DNA of 64,000 nucleotides, taken from contig CM030932.1 in the NCBI GenBank assembly GCA_018136815.1, positions 3,088,614 through 3,152,613 on the forward strand, written 5' to 3'. The DNA is from Isochrysis galbana (taxonomy: Eukaryota > Haptophyta > Isochrysidales > Isochrysidaceae). The notes under the pieces were generated by a model. It made no database searches. It saw nothing but the letters and a program-made list of their open reading frames with translations, and was not told the origin of the DNA. The position numbers and the translations under genes are program-made. Positions within the stretch are counted from its first letter, which is position 1. Each line of letters opens with the position of its first letter. Below are positions 21,818 to 32,131 of this stretch, one piece after another.

Positions 21818-22222
21818 GCCCCTATCGTTTTAACGATAGTTGATCCACGACCAGAGAAGAGGCGGCAGCACGGCAGCACGTATCCGTCCGTGTCCGTGCA
21901 TGGGCCATTATTACATGTCATGAATATTACATTTGGTGTATCTACACGATCATCGTTCGTACTCAGCAAGCTTTTCAGTGTGGTGTATGCGCACATACGT
22001 GCTAGCTTGTACTTCTACCCGCTGTGGCGCAATACATATGATGCATGTTCGGGCGGCAGCTCTTGGCAGTTGTGCCCCTAGCTGCTCGCACGTTCAGAGT
22101 TGCTCATGCGGCAGCAATACGCAAAAATCGGCAGGGGGCTCTTTAGAGAGAGAACTTGCCGTCGGCTATGCACGCCATCGCGAGCTGCACCCCTAAGACC
22201 TAAGACCCTACTGAACCCGACG

Positions 22223-23911
22223 CTACAACTCATCGTGGGCGGCCGGCTCACGACCATCACTTCCCTCAACGTCGTGGCGACGATTGAGCGACCTGCCCGA
22301 CCCGTGCGCCAAGCTTTGACCGGCACCGACACCCTCATCGATCTCACCCTCGGACTCGGTCACAGTCTCAAGTGCAAGAGGTGCGCCCGCGCCTACTGGC
22401 GAGGCCCAGCTACCGAGGTTGTTTGGGCTGTTGAAATATGTAGAGAAGTTTGGGTGGGTCAGGGGGCGTGAGCCCAAACTAGAGTTGAAAGGCAGCCTCT
22501 GGGAATCGGCTCGTTCCCCTACCTCAGTGCCATCGCTGCCACCACGAGAGCTGGCTGTTAAGTCTTGCGCTCCATGGTGCGGATGTGATTCCCTAGCCGC
22601 ACTTGTCGCGAGATCAATGAGCTGTGCTTCCAACACAGCGATGCGCGAGCTCGCTTGAGCTTGGGCGGCATCCCGAAGTCGGCGTTCTCGAAGCAGCGCA
22701 TCGGTCAGGAGCTGGACATGGTGCTCCAATGCGGCGACTCGCTCGTCCATTGCGAGGGGCATATCTTGCCCATCATCATCCTTGGGCCTGGGCCCCGGCC
22801 AACCCGGATGAGAGGGATGCTGTGGCTCGAACCGCGTCGCCGTGCGCGCCACCCCCGATGCTCCCCACTCCCCCTGGCCTGCTCCACTTTGGCTTTCAGG
22901 ATCCATCTTCCAGCTCACGTTGCTCGTGGAGGCAGCAGCTCTCGCCTCCCCCCGTTGGTCGACTCGTCCCCTGGCGATTGTCTGTTGCCAGTCCGTGGGC
23001 ATGGCCGCAGGTGAGTTATCCATAGGTGCGCCGGCACGCTGCACAAACGCCGCCATGCTCGTGTTGGTGTGCGGTGCCGCGCCCGGACTCATCTCCGCGC
23101 CGACTGCTCCTTCTGACTCGGCAAGCGACCCCTGCGCCAAAGAATGACGGGCAAGCGGAAGCGGCAAGAGACATGGCGAGATGGTGACAAGCGCCGCTCT
23201 GTGCTCCAAGAGGAGGCGCTGCGTGGCAGCAGATCGCACGCGAAATGTCTGGCCAGGCCACGCGTGGAAGTGGCGTTGCCCGCCCGGTGGTATCGGCGCG
23301 CCGCTCGTAAGCAAGACTTCGCAGACTCGCGAGGCGACGTAGATGTGCACAGGCACGCGTGCCGAGTTGACGAACCCGACTGGCTCCTTGGGCTGGGCGT
23401 CCGCGGCGCGAGGGCGCGGCTCTCGGGGCGGGCAGAGCACGAGCGGCTTGTCCGCACACCCGCAGTCCTGGATCGTCGCCGGCCCCACCTGAAGCTCCGC
23501 GAGCAGTGGGAGCTGTCTGCCTCTGTACAAGCCTCTTACGCGCCACACGTCTCCCGTGGCCGTGTGTACTGCGCGCGGTGTTTGTGGGTCAAGTCTGGCG
23601 AAAAGTAGCTCGGTACCGTTTGGAGCGACGTAGAGGAGCACCGCCGGCCCCGCCGCGTTGGCGAATCTCAGTGTATGAGGCTGGGGGGCCACGGAGAGAG
23701 GGCGGGCGGAGCCGACGCCGCTCGTGGGCAAAGGGCACGCTGCTGTGCGGCCCTCGCAGGTCTCGGCTGAGCAGGACGAGCGAGCGAGGAGCCATCGTGT
23801 GCGTCCAAAGTGTGAGGGACGCCGCCCATCCGCCTGCTGCGTGCCCCAGCAGAGCAGGGGAAGCAGCGAGAGCAGCGCGAGTCGTGGCGGCCCTCTGCGC
23901 GGATCGAGCAT
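22223..23911 (-). CDS. Secreted protein with two VHL-beta-like domains and a coiled coil
   Basis: ATG 23911 gives 562 aa beginning MLDPRRGPPRLALLSLLPLL, a typical signal peptide with likely cleavage near Ala/Asp-Gly. About residues 70-145 (LRFANAAGPAVLLYVAPNGT ... VWRVRG) and 175-250 (VGFVNSARVPVHIYVASRVC ... TFRVRSA) look like two VHL beta-domain folds: Phe-Val-Asn at the start, a Tyr-Val strand and a late W/F-x-V-R strand. Each ends in a cysteine-containing strand. The C-terminal half is polar, with a coiled coil around VAALEHHVQLLTDALLRERR. In this setting a role in ubiquitin ligation is unlikely because the protein appears to be exported. I do not know its function. No intron is needed. 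The region directly upstream is a transposon repeat (from 23931), so its promoter may be transposon-derived or absent. Confidence 0.6.
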   Translation of the reverse strand: MLDPRRGPPRLALLSLLPLLCWGTQQADGRRPSHFGRTRWLLARSSCSAETCEGRTAACPLPTSGVGSARPLSVAPQPHTLRFANAAGPAVLLYVAPNGTELLFARLDPQTPRAVHTATGDVWRVRGLYRGRQLPLLAELQVGPATIQDCGCADKPLVLCPPREPRPRAADAQPKEPVGFVNSARVPVHIYVASRVCEVLLTSGAPIPPGGQRHFHAWPGQTFRVRSAATQRLLLEHRAALVTISPCLLPLPLARHSLAQGSLAESEGAVGAEMSPGAAPHTNTSMAAFVQRAGAPMDNSPAAMPTDWQQTIARGRVDQRGEARAAASTSNVSWKMDPESQSGAGQGEWGASGVARTATRFEPQHPSHPGWPGPRPKDDDGQDMPLAMDERVAALEHHVQLLTDALLRERRLRDAAQAQASSRIAVLEAQLIDLATSAARESHPHHGAQDLTASSRGGSDGTEVGERADSQRLPFNSSLGSRPLTHPNFSTYFNSPNNLGSWASPVGAGAPLALETVTESEGEIDEGVGAGQSLAHGSGRSLNRRHDVEGSDGREPAAHDEL

Positions 23912-23930
23912 CCGGATGTGCCGGGACACT

Positions 23931-24313
23931 AGAGGCTAGAGCTTCTCATTGAGCAACGTTTTTCGTAAACTGTTATAAAAATGGACTGAAACATGTTAGG
24001 AGGCTCAAAGAGGCATTGGGGGCATGGCCCATACACCCTCTGCGCCGAGCACAAAAGCAATCGCCGATTCATCACCTAAACAAAAAGTTGTGTTGAAATC
24101 GCACGCACATTCGATAGACCAGCAAGCTTCTCTCTCAGCACACTACTCCGAGTCATCATGGAGACAAGCCCCGGCCTCCCTTGCTGCTTCTAGCGCGTGA
24201 TCAGCGCTAGAGCCGGGCTCACAAGCATTGGCACTTCCCCTGCGCGCTGCCACACACTCCCTAACCTTGCACAATCCGCGTTTCGGTCCACACTTTGGGC
24301 AACGCTTCCATCC
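23931..24313. repeat. Transposon-derived repeat, inverted copy at 43451-43838
   Basis: The sequence from CTAGAGGCTAGAGCTTCTCA to CACTTTGGGCAACGCTTCCA is nearly identical to the reverse complement of 43451-43838, with small indels. It overlaps the C-terminal coding part of the zinc-finger ORF on the minus strand, so it is probably the 3' terminal region of that transposon. Confidence 0.7.
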
Positions 24314-24532
24314 CGACCACGGGCACGGGACAACGCCACAAGCGCACGCGAACTCACACACCGAAAATGCGGCTTCTCGCGCCCGGGCGCGTTCGGAGTC
24401 GTCATGCTCACGCTCCACGCGCGCCTTCTTCTTTTGCTGCACCAATGCTGCCGCATCTTCTTCTTCCTTGTCCCTCTTTGCCTTCTCAGCCCGTAGGTCG
24501 CGAAGAGTCACCGAGCCGGACAGCTCAAACAA
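24143..24532 (-). CDS. Transposase C-terminal zinc-finger fragment
   Basis: The ORF has a charged helix (AEKAKRDKEEEDAAALVQQK) followed by VVPCPWSGWKRCPKCGPKRG, LCKVREC and a Ser/Ala-rich end. The motif C-P-W-x-x-W-x-x-C-x-x-C-G-x-x-K is also encoded at about 27710-27790 (-) (PCPWNWNGFLCCDTCG) and 43451-43540 (+). Some DDE_1-type (jerky/pogo) transposases carry a basic helix and a terminal cysteine cluster, and a DDE_1 fragment lies at 26539-27297. I infer these are the C-termini of one such family. The listed start is arbitrary because the upstream catalytic part is missing. Confidence 0.5.
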   Translation of the reverse strand: MFELSGSVTLRDLRAEKAKRDKEEEDAAALVQQKKKARVEREHDDSERARAREAAFSVCEFACACGVVPCPWSGWKRCPKCGPKRGLCKVRECVAARRGSANACEPGSSADHALEAAREAGACLHDDSE

Positions 24533-24654
24533 GGTGTCGTTCCGTCAATTGTGGGACATCAGTCGAATTGAGCAATCAATGTCCACAGTTGTATTGTAGC
24601 CGTTTAAAATTAGATCGGTTTAAAATTATCATAGAGACGCCGTCAAACAGAGCA

Positions 24655-24905
24655 CCTGGGTGCACGCCGTGCATGGGCACAGCGCGATGTGCATCGGTCC
24701 CCCCGCGGATACGCCGTGCGTGCGCATGTCAACTCGTTCCCTCTGTGTACCCCCTGCGGCCCACAACTACGTAAACTGGTCGTATAAGAGATGTTTCGTT
24801 ACGCAGCACCTGTGATGACTTGCAATCACAATGCACGCCGTGCGTGGGCACGGCGCGATGTGCACCGGCGCCCCCCCCCGCGGGGGCGCCGTGCGTGCGC
24901 ATAGC
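24655..24905. repeat. GC-rich palindromic repeats
   Basis: Two units (24659-24728 and 24831-24903) share CACGCCGTGC, GCGCGATGTGCA and GCCGTGCGTGCGCAT around a CCCCGCGGGG-type palindrome. Related units lie at about 26355-26402, 31385-31412 and, reversed, 43085-43135. Function unknown. Confidence 0.55.
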
Positions 24906-25379
24906 AACTTCCAGGAAGGTGCACGCCGTGCGTTCACTCTTTCCGCGGGGGAACTCTGGGCGCGGAGGACGGGCGGAACCCCTGGGGCACCCCCCTGGGA
25001 CCGGTTGATTATTACCGTATATGACGAGAACATTAACGTAAACAACTGGTCTGGTCTTCTGATCTCTCTCTCTCTCCCGCCCCCCGGGGGGGGGGGTCCC
25101 CCCCTCTTCCCCTCCCCCTCTCATCGGCCTACCAGAGTGAGAAGGCTCCTACTGCCTGTCTCCCTCCTCCCTCCTCGCTCACCCTCCAGCTCTCTCCTCG
25201 GCCTCGTCTTCCTCACGATGGTGGCGACTCGGCGCGCATCCGTACGGTCCTCCGTCCTCTCCTCTCGTGCACCTGCTCGCTGGCTTCGTTCGACTCCCTC
25301 GACACGGCCACCTGTCGACTGGACGCCGAGCGGAAGCGCTTCGTCGAGCTCAAAGCCCACTGGAGCTCGACTCGGTCGG

Positions 25380-25760
25380 TTGCACCTAGTCCAGCGCGCG
25401 ACGTCTCGTTGTGTCGTCCGAGGCAGAGGGGGCGTCGTCCCTCATGCGCGCGGCGCGTTGGCGTTGCGCGCACCCGCCCGCTCGTTGAGCTCAAGCCCAC
25501 CACTCGTAGATGAGCTTTGCGCAACCACAGTCGAGAGTCGCTCGGCCAGAGGGGGTTGTGCCCTCCGAGGTCGAGGGGCGTGTGGGCGTCGGCGTCGTGC
25601 GCACCCGCCCGCTCGTCGAGCTCATGCCACAAGAGCTCGACTCGGTCGTTGCACCTCTCGACTGTGTTTGCGCAACCCCTGCTTTGTCCAGAGGGGTTGT
25701 GTCGTCCGAGGTCGAGAGGCGTGTGGGCCTCCTCCCGAACTTCCTTCACTCTCCTCTTCC
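25380..25760 (+). repeat. Imperfect direct repeats upstream of an unknown gene
   Basis: A unit including CCGAGGTCGAGGGGCGTGTG, GCACCCGCCCGCTCGT and GAGCTC recurs about three times with differing spacing (around 25415-25500, 25550-25640 and 25685-25735). It could be promoter-proximal satellite or a degenerate coding repeat; the frames give no clear answer. Confidence 0.45.
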
Positions 25761-25790
25761 TCCTCCACAACCTTCCTCGCTCCTTTCGAC

Positions 25791-26332
25791 ATGGGCCAGT
25801 ACTTTGTCTACATCGCCAAGCGACTTGGTCAGCGCACCTACGAGGAGATCCGCACCCCAGCCTTCAGGTTCTGCGAACACATGGAGGAGGGCATGGGCGG
25901 CGCCATCCTGGCGATGCTGATCGTCACAGCCTCTGGCATGGGCCGTGGATGTGGAGACTTCCGCGTGGATCTGGCCAAGGAACGCTACCCGTCGATGTGG
26001 GCACTCATCGAGCCATACATGGGCCGTTGGTGCAAGGCAACCCTCATGCTCGTCGGCGACTACTCCGACGAGTACGACAAGATCCCAGTCCCCAAGACCA
26101 GGCCGCCCTCGCGTACCTCTGCATGGAATACATCATGGCGGTCGCGTACGCTGAAACGAATCCCATGGCGCAAGTGCGCCGAACAGCTGGCAAGCTCTAC
26201 ATGGAGGACCGACCAAGTGTCCTCTCACGCATCACAGACCTCGCCATCCAAGATCAGCCGAACGACATCGTCGCCATCGAGGAAGAGGGGTGTGAGAAAA
26301 AGACGAAGAAGATGAAAACTCAACACGCGTAG
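25791..26332 (+). CDS. Unknown protein with an apparent frameshift
   Basis: From ATG 25791 (MGQYFVYIAKRLGQRTYEEI) the frame is well composed for about 100 residues (GMGGAILAMLIVTASGMGRG, then KATLMLVGDYSDEYDKIPVP). At about 26090-26100 good coding switches to the next frame (DQAALAYLCMEYIMAVAYAE ... DLAIQDQPNDIVAIEEEG) and stops at 26332 after a Lys-rich tail that could act as a nuclear signal. No GT-AG pair explains the switch, so one base seems gained or lost. I do not recognise the family, and the direct repeats upstream do not help. It may be a recent pseudogene or a sequencing error. Confidence 0.5.
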
Positions 26333-26538
26333 CTGGGAGTCACTGCGTGTTGAGAGGAGATGTGCATCGGCCACCCCGCGGGGGCGCCGTGCGTGCGCAT
26401 AGAAACTTTCAAAAAAACCAGCACACGCTGTCCACACTCTCATTGAAGATTACGAGGAAGATGACGACCACTCTCTATCATATTCTTACCCTTTTGAGCT
26501 GAGGACCTTACCCTTCGGTAGGCTAAGGCGCCATATAA

Positions 26539-27297
26539 TTATATTGAGCCTTGTAATTGTACAGACTGAAAAGAAAACAAATAACCTGGCCCTCTTTTGA
26601 CGGAACGCGACTTCAGACGCGCGCGCTTCCGTGGCCCACCGGCGGCATCGGCGACATCATCGCTTTGTGTTGCCTGCGTTGCACCGCTGCACACCGAGGA
26701 TAGGTTAATGGTGTTGGAACTGGAGAGTGTGCCGCCGCGCACATGGTCATATGGGGCCGACGCCTTATTCTCCATTTTGCGCGCGTACTCCTCGAGTTGC
26801 GCGAGCTTCGCGGACATCGCTGCTAAGGACCCACTTCGCACACCAGGCGGCGTCTTCTTTGCCTCAGCTAGCGTTGAGGGACCCGGGGAGCAAGCATCAC
26901 TTTCCATGTGGCTGGCTTCAGTGATCTCGCGGGCCTGGTCCAAGAATCCCTTGCGGTCGATGAAGTCCGGCTGGAACTTATTGCCGGCGATCCCTACGCG
27001 GCGCCACGCGGTGATGATGTCGAACGTGTCAGCCCACGTGAACCACATTCCGGGAAGGCCCAGGGTCTTGCTGCCGTCAAGGATGTCCAAGAACTCTTTC
27101 AGGCCGAGACTGCTGAGCTCGATACCATGGTGGGCGAAGTACGCGTTCTTGTAGGCGTCGCGCGCCTTGTTGTAGCAGCGATGGAAGTTGGAGTTGTATT
27201 GGTCGAGCGCCTGTAAGAAGCCTGAGGTGCCTGGCTCCTCGGTGAACAACCTGATGCCATACTTCGAGGCTTCGCCGTGCGCGGCATCAAGGATCTG
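26539..27297 (-). pseudogene. DDE_1-type (jerky/pogo-like) transposase C-terminal fragment
   Basis: The coding texture starts at 27297, at the edge of an element-B insertion. EPGTSGFLQALDQYNSNFHR mirrors the DDE_1 consensus PPHTSHxLQPLD, the region after the second catalytic Asp. It is followed by helices (LKEFLDILDG, WFTWADTFDIITAWRRVGIA) typical of the C-terminal half, then a Ser-rich tail with RKRARLKSRSVKRG, a likely nuclear signal. The catalytic N-terminal half is missing because element B cut it at 27298. The family call rests on pattern matching. Confidence 0.55.
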
Positions 27298-27426
27298 CGC
27301 AGTGGCCTCCTGGCAAGCCATCAGGCGTGCCAAGAGGATGGGTGGTTCCTCCCCCATGGCAGGGGAGGAGTGGAGAGAGGGGGGGGCTCGTGCCCCCCCA
27401 TGGGTCAACCAAGTATAAACTTAGTT
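27298..27426 (+). mobile_element. SINE-like element B, right-end fragment
   Basis: GGCCTCCTGGCAAGCCATCA through CCAAGTATAAACTTAGTT matches the last 125 bp of the 39806-40553 copy. Only the right end is kept, and the insertion truncates the DDE_1 transposase. Confidence 0.75.
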
Positions 27427-27611
27427 GTAATCGGTTGGCTATTAATAGGTACTAATAGGGGGGTTTTGAAAACACCCTATTAATCGCGAGCCCTAGCCTT
27501 GCTCGGCCGACATGTGCTTATTTTTCAGTTGAAGCTCGTTGTGACTCACAGTGTAATTTTGTATAGTTTTTTGCATACGTGCTAATACGTGTGCGCGACA
27601 TCGCGAGCCTC

Positions 27612-27840
27612 ATGCATCAGCCCCGACATCGAGAACGGGCTCCGAGGCACTCAACTCGCTTTGACACCCAACATCCACACAAGCTGCAAGCTGCAAGCCT
27701 CCGAAGATTCACACACCTCCTCTTCTTGCTTCTTGCACACACACTCCCTTCTTGAGGTTGCCACAAGTATCACAACAAAGGAACCCATTCCAATTCCAAG
27801 GGCACGGAACATTATGTTGACACGAGCACACTAGACACTA
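27612..27840 (-). pseudogene. Transposase zinc-finger scrap
   Basis: The minus strand encodes VPCPWNWNGFLCCDTCGNLK and VCVQEARRGG, the same cysteine pattern as 24143-24532. The flanks are not clearly coding. Confidence 0.4.
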
Positions 27841-28454
27841 GATGGCATGCCTCAAATGACAAATGATAAATGATGCGCTGCGAGCTCGCTGCTCGCTCTC
27901 GCTCTCGCTCTCGATGATCGTCGGCCTTGTCGCGCGCTTGCACAGTGTAGTAGTGTAGTGCCCTTTGTTTGGGCATCTCTGGGCGCGAGGGAGGCTTGGG
28001 CTTGGCCGTGGGAGCCATGGGGGACGTCGCGGGCCGCTTCACGAGGCGGGCCGTTCTACGAAGCTCATGCCTCTACGTTTACTTTACTCCGACTAACACT
28101 GAAAAGGAGAAAGAAGCAGATAGAACGAAGAAGAAGCTCGGGCTAAGATTAAAATCAGCACGCATGGCCAACAACGACGAGCGGGGGAGGGGGGGGGGGG
28201 GGGGGGGGGGAGGAAGAGAGACCAGAGGAAATTGGAGAAGAAACTGGAGAGAAATACTTCAGGAGGGAGAGCTAGGGGCATCCGGCTGCTGCTTTCTCTC
28301 TTCGCCGGGGCCCACCCACTACTCTCTCTCCCTGTGCACCCCTCGATACCTCCCTCTCTCCCTCTGCCCCCCTCCTCCCCCCCTTCCCCCCCCCCCCCCC
28401 CTCCCTCTCTCCCCCTTGGATCCCCCCCTCCCTCCCTCCCTCTCTCCCCCTTGG
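27841..28454. other. Upstream region of the DUF1275 gene
   Basis: CTCGCTCTCGCTCTC runs near 27890-27912, a G tract at 28185-28211 and CCTCCCTCTC tracts at 28340-28450. Long frames are open only because of low complexity. No second gene is evident. Confidence 0.4.
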
Positions 28455-29511
28455 ATGGTGCTACTACGGCTGGCGCTGCTGGGCGCCATCGGCCTCAGTG
28501 CTCCAGCGCGTCCGTCGCCCTCGATCCGCCTCAGTGTGCAGCCCACCGCTCAGCTACAAGAGCAGCAGCGCCAGCCTTCCGTTCTCCCTCCCTCCCTCTC
28601 TCCTCCTATCTCTCGCTATAGCCAGCTGCGTTCGGCGCTGTTGGGCGCGCTCAGACTGGGGGTGTATACCTCGGTGTCCCCGCACGCGCAGCCGCCCCTC
28701 GCAGAGCCACAGTCTCCCCTTTCTCGCTCTCCCATCCACTACAGGCAGGTTGCGATGGAGAGGAAGTCTCTGCTCGCTAATGGGCTAGCCTTCCTCTCGG
28801 GGTTGGCGGACGTGGCCACCTTCTCGGCCGCCGGGTGCTATGCCTGCATGATGACCGGCAATACCATCGCGATGGTTACGGCGCTCGTTGGATACCGGAT
28901 ACTCGACTCGCTCTTTTTCTTTGCGATGGTTTCTCACTATGTGGTGGGCGTGGCGGCCTTCCGGCTGCTGAACGTGCGCAAGGGGCTCGTCGCTGATGCA
29001 ATCGCGCCGTGCATTATTGCGCTCTTTGCAGTGGTGGATGGGCTCATGCACCTGACCGCCTCGCGCTGGTCCCTGCTCATCCTCGCCGCCAGTTTTGGCT
29101 ACATCAACTCCCTGTCGTCAGAGCGCACTGGTGCGCGCCACCCCTCTCCTGACTCCTTGCGCCCACGTTCCTTGCACACGCGACGCTGCACCAGTCTCAC
29201 GCGCGTTGGGCGTGCCTCGCTCTTGGCTGCAGGTCTCATCACGTGCATGGTGACTGGCCACTTTCAGAAGCTAGGGAATACTCTTGCCGACGCGGCCAAT
29301 GGGCCACTCTCAATTTCCCAATGGCGTAGCGCCATCCTGTCGAGCAACATTGTACTCGGCTTCATGCTCGGCATCGGCGCCGGATGCGGCTTGCGCCAAG
29401 TCGCGCAGGGCACGACCGCCATTGGCGCGGCGCTTCGCCGGCTGCCGACCTTCACGGTGCTCGGTGCTGCGTATGCGGTATTTTTGACATGGGGAGATCG
29501 GACACCCGAGC
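28455..29511 (+). CDS. DUF1275 (YoaK-like) membrane protein, 3' end in assembly gap
   Basis: DUF1275 proteins are six-helix membrane proteins of unknown transport role. After ATG 28755 (MERKSLLANGLAFLSGLADV) come the family hallmarks: GCYACMMTGNTIAM near the start and, after the intron, CMVTGHFQKLGNTLAD. Several hydrophobic helices follow. The upstream ATG 28455 adds MVLLRLALLGAIGLSAPARP, a good signal peptide, plus a Ser/Pro-rich segment; I chose it because a signal plus transit-type leader would suit a plastid protein in an alga with a secondary plastid, but 28755 is a sound alternative. An intron at 29131-29232 (GTGCGC...GCTGCAG, 102 bp) removes a loop and restores the family pattern; its length is a multiple of three, so the frame is open through it. 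The C-terminus is lost in the gap at 29512. Confidence 0.75.
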
Positions 29512-29611
29512 NNNNNNNNNNNNNNNNNNNNNNNNNNNNNNNNNNNNNNNNNNNNNNNNNNNNNNNNNNNNNNNNNNNNNNNNNNNNNNNNNNNNNNNNN
29601 NNNNNNNNNNN
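29512..29611. other. Assembly gap (100 N)
   Basis: One hundred N within the last helix region of the DUF1275 gene. The sequence after it (29612-29797) is probably the gene's end, but the frame cannot be carried across. Confidence 0.99.
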
Positions 29612-30201
29612 GCTGCTAGCGCTAGCAGTAGGCGCTCCAAGCGCCGGCGGCCAGCCGGCACGTCTCCCTGCCGCCTCATACGCAGCATCCAGGCGCAGAG
29701 CATCGCCAGTTCTGCGTCCTCCAACTCCGCGGCGGTGAAGGGGCGCGTGGGCATCGCTCCCCTTCCCTCCGTCCGGCGCGTCCACCTACTTATTTAGAAG
29801 GGGAACGGCCAATTTTCCTTTTGCAGAGCGGGCGCAATAGGGCCCCAATAGCGGCTGCGCGCTATTGGGGTGGTTGCTATTGAGTCCCTAATGAGGCGTG
29901 CAAAAATCCTCTACTCTATTGTAGAGAGTACTCTAGAGAAGAGCAAGTGAGTAGTGGCAATTTGTCGAAGTCGGCCGTCCCGGCGAGACGGGGGGCCGGG
30001 AGGGAGAGAGCGAGAGCGAGAGCGAAAGCTGGGGCGGCAGACAGCGCGAGAGACAGCGCGTGAGAGCGAGAGAGCGAGAGAGAGGGGGGAGGGGGCGGGA
30101 GAGGGGAGGAAGGAGAGGGAAGGAGGAGAGCGCCAGAAGGCGAGGGCTAAAAGGGCTGGAGAGACGGATAGCACCGTTCAGTCGTCCAGCTGCTCTTTCC
30201 A
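29612..30201. other. End of DUF1275 gene and spacer
   Basis: Two frames are open to stops at 29738 and 29797. From about 29985 the region is GA-rich low-complexity DNA (GAGAGCGAGAGCGAGA type) leading to the next gene. No other gene is seen. Confidence 0.4.
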
Positions 30202-31270
30202 ATGTCTCTAGCTATGCTCTGCCTCGGCTGCATCGCACTGAGGCTCACGCACACTCCAGCAGGTTCTTCATCTCGCTATCGGCTGCCCCTGATGGCCACC
30301 AAGAAAAACGGCCCCCCGCCCATCTCGTCGAAGCTTTTCATCTCGCTCACGAGCCCGTCGAACCTGACTGCTGTGCTTGAAGCCGTTGCAGACGACGAGG
30401 TCACCGTCGTCAAATACCAAGCGCCCTGGTGCCGCACCTGCCGCGCCATGGCACCCGTGCTAGACAGGCAAGCGAAGAAGTACGGGGACCTCAACTACTA
30501 CTCGCTCGAATGCTACCGGAATGGGAAGGCAGCGGGTGTGCACGGCTACTGAACGTCAACATGCCAGGTCTTGCCCTTAAGAGAACGGATGTTCTGGACC
30601 GACTAGCTCCTCCATATGGCATCTTGAGCTTGTCTTCCACCACTTACCGGTGCAGGTGAACGTATGCACAAGTTCTTCGTCGAACGCGGGGCGAAGGCTC
30701 TGCCTTTCGTCGAGGTGTATCGAGGGAGCGAGCTGATTGAGGCGCAGACAATACCCCCTGCAGGCGTCGAGATCTTCAGTGCTGCCGTAGGAAAGGCCCT
30801 AGAGGCGGCCGAACGCATCCGTGAGCAGATGAGAGAGGTGAGTCTTCTAGCCCCATTGGCCCCATTTTCTAGGCACTTCCATCGACTAGTGTGATTGCTG
30901 CTCAGTCAGCGTATGCCCGTCCGTTGGTGTTGCCACACTCCTCGCACCGACGGGCCTTACAGGGAAACCCCCACTGCCACCTTGCGTATGCACGCAGGCC
31001 CGTGCCAACGGGTCGGCGAGCTTGAGACGAGAGGCAGAGCGAATACGTGCCGTACTTGGGATCACGCCACCAAGGAAGCTGCCTGAAAGCGTCAATCTTT
31101 CCATGCCAAAGATAAGGGCTCCGGTGATAGATAAGGCGGGGCGGCGGCGGGGCGGTTTCAACCGGTTTGCCGCAGCCATTCAACAAAAGAGCCGAGCACG
31201 ACCGTTACCGCGCCGAAGCGCTCCTGTTCGTGGAGCCACAGGGCCGCGTGGGAAACGCGGCTATAGTTGA
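30202..31270 (+). CDS. Thioredoxin-like protein, WCRTC active site, three exons
   Basis: Exons 30202-30535, 30656-30837 and 30998-31270 join in frame to 262 aa. Exon 1 begins MSLAMLCLGCIALRLTHTPA, a signal-like leader, then a possible transit segment, then the thioredoxin fold: VTVVKYQAPWCRTCRAMAPV with redox site Trp-Cys-Arg-Thr-Cys instead of Trp-Cys-Gly-Pro-Cys. Exon 2 supplies KALPFVEVYRGSEL with the cis-Pro before Phe. Exon 3 adds a basic tail of about 90 residues (SASLRREAERIRAVLGI ... RRGGFNRFAAAIQ) not part of the fold. It probably reduces disulfides of plastid partners; both the leader and the altered site resemble atypical plastid thioredoxins, but this is inference. Introns are GT-AG, 120 and 160 bp. 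Confidence 0.8.
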
Positions 31271-32131
31271 GTAGTGAAACCACGGATAGCACAAAGCACA
31301 AGTGTAGTTGGTTGATGTGGCTATCTTTTTATTACAGATGCTCTGTCTTGAGGTATAATATCCCATTCTGGGGTAATATTAGCCACCGCCCCCCGCGTGG
31401 GCACCGTGCGTGCCCAGCGCGTCGGGCGCTACAATTCCCCGCCTGGCGACCCTGGCAGATCTCCGTCTCCGTCGTGTGATGAAAAAGAAGTGAACGTTGC
31501 ACGTTGCAAGAAGCCGCGCGCAAGTGAACCCTCCACGTCCTGGGGGAACAAGGGGCGGGGGGTAAAATAGCGGAAGAGGGGGGGTGTCCTGCAAGTAAAA
31601 CTTATACCATCCACGTGGAGATAGTTGCCAAAAAAACAACCAAACCTGAGGTTGCAGCCTCTTAGTTCGCGCGGCGGAATTTGAAGCTCCGTTGTGCAAC
31701 GCGCATTCCGTCGATTGTTCCGTGCTCAACCTGCTCTATTCTTGTTCGACTCTCTGCTCTGGCTGCTGCGTCCTGTTCTTATTAGATGGCTCGCACATCG
31801 GCCGCCACGTATCCGTCGACCCCCGGTCACTCGCAGTCCCGTTCACGTGCTTCTGCAGTATGAGTATGAAGTATGAATAGTCTATCTACGGCTCGGTCGA
31901 GAGGAGTCGAAACCAGTTGGGTGGGGCGGTAGTCTGTTAGCTCGTGTATCGTGTTGAAAATGTCGTCAAGCGCCGGGCAAGTCCCTAGGTGCGTAGAGGA
32001 GCTTCGTGTGCTAGGTTGCATAGTCGGCATGTTGGGTCTCTCCCGGGGAATCTGTTGTGTGTTCCAATCCGACGATGTGTGATGTGTTGGTAGTGTAGGT
32101 ATGAATGAGTCTCTTGCTCTTGCGGTGATCA
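31271..32131. other. Intergenic, no gene recognised
   Basis: A short GC-repeat unit (CACCGTGCGTGCC) lies near 31397-31412. The rest shows nothing I can name. Confidence 0.4.

Larger units (their letters stand above)
19861..22222. other. Intergenic region upstream of Arp3, mostly repeats
   Basis: The Arp3 promoter should lie just right of 19860, but no motif stands out. GTAGTAGTAGATACCAT words recur near 20082-20101 and 20209-20226. Two anchor-plus-word loci follow at 20300-20540. A possible coding scrap at about 21270-21412 (KLPDSLSSLRTDELRKLYET) has good amino-acid texture but no start and is cut at 21413 by a LINE ORF1 fragment. Nothing identifiable lies at 21840-22222. Confidence 0.45.
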
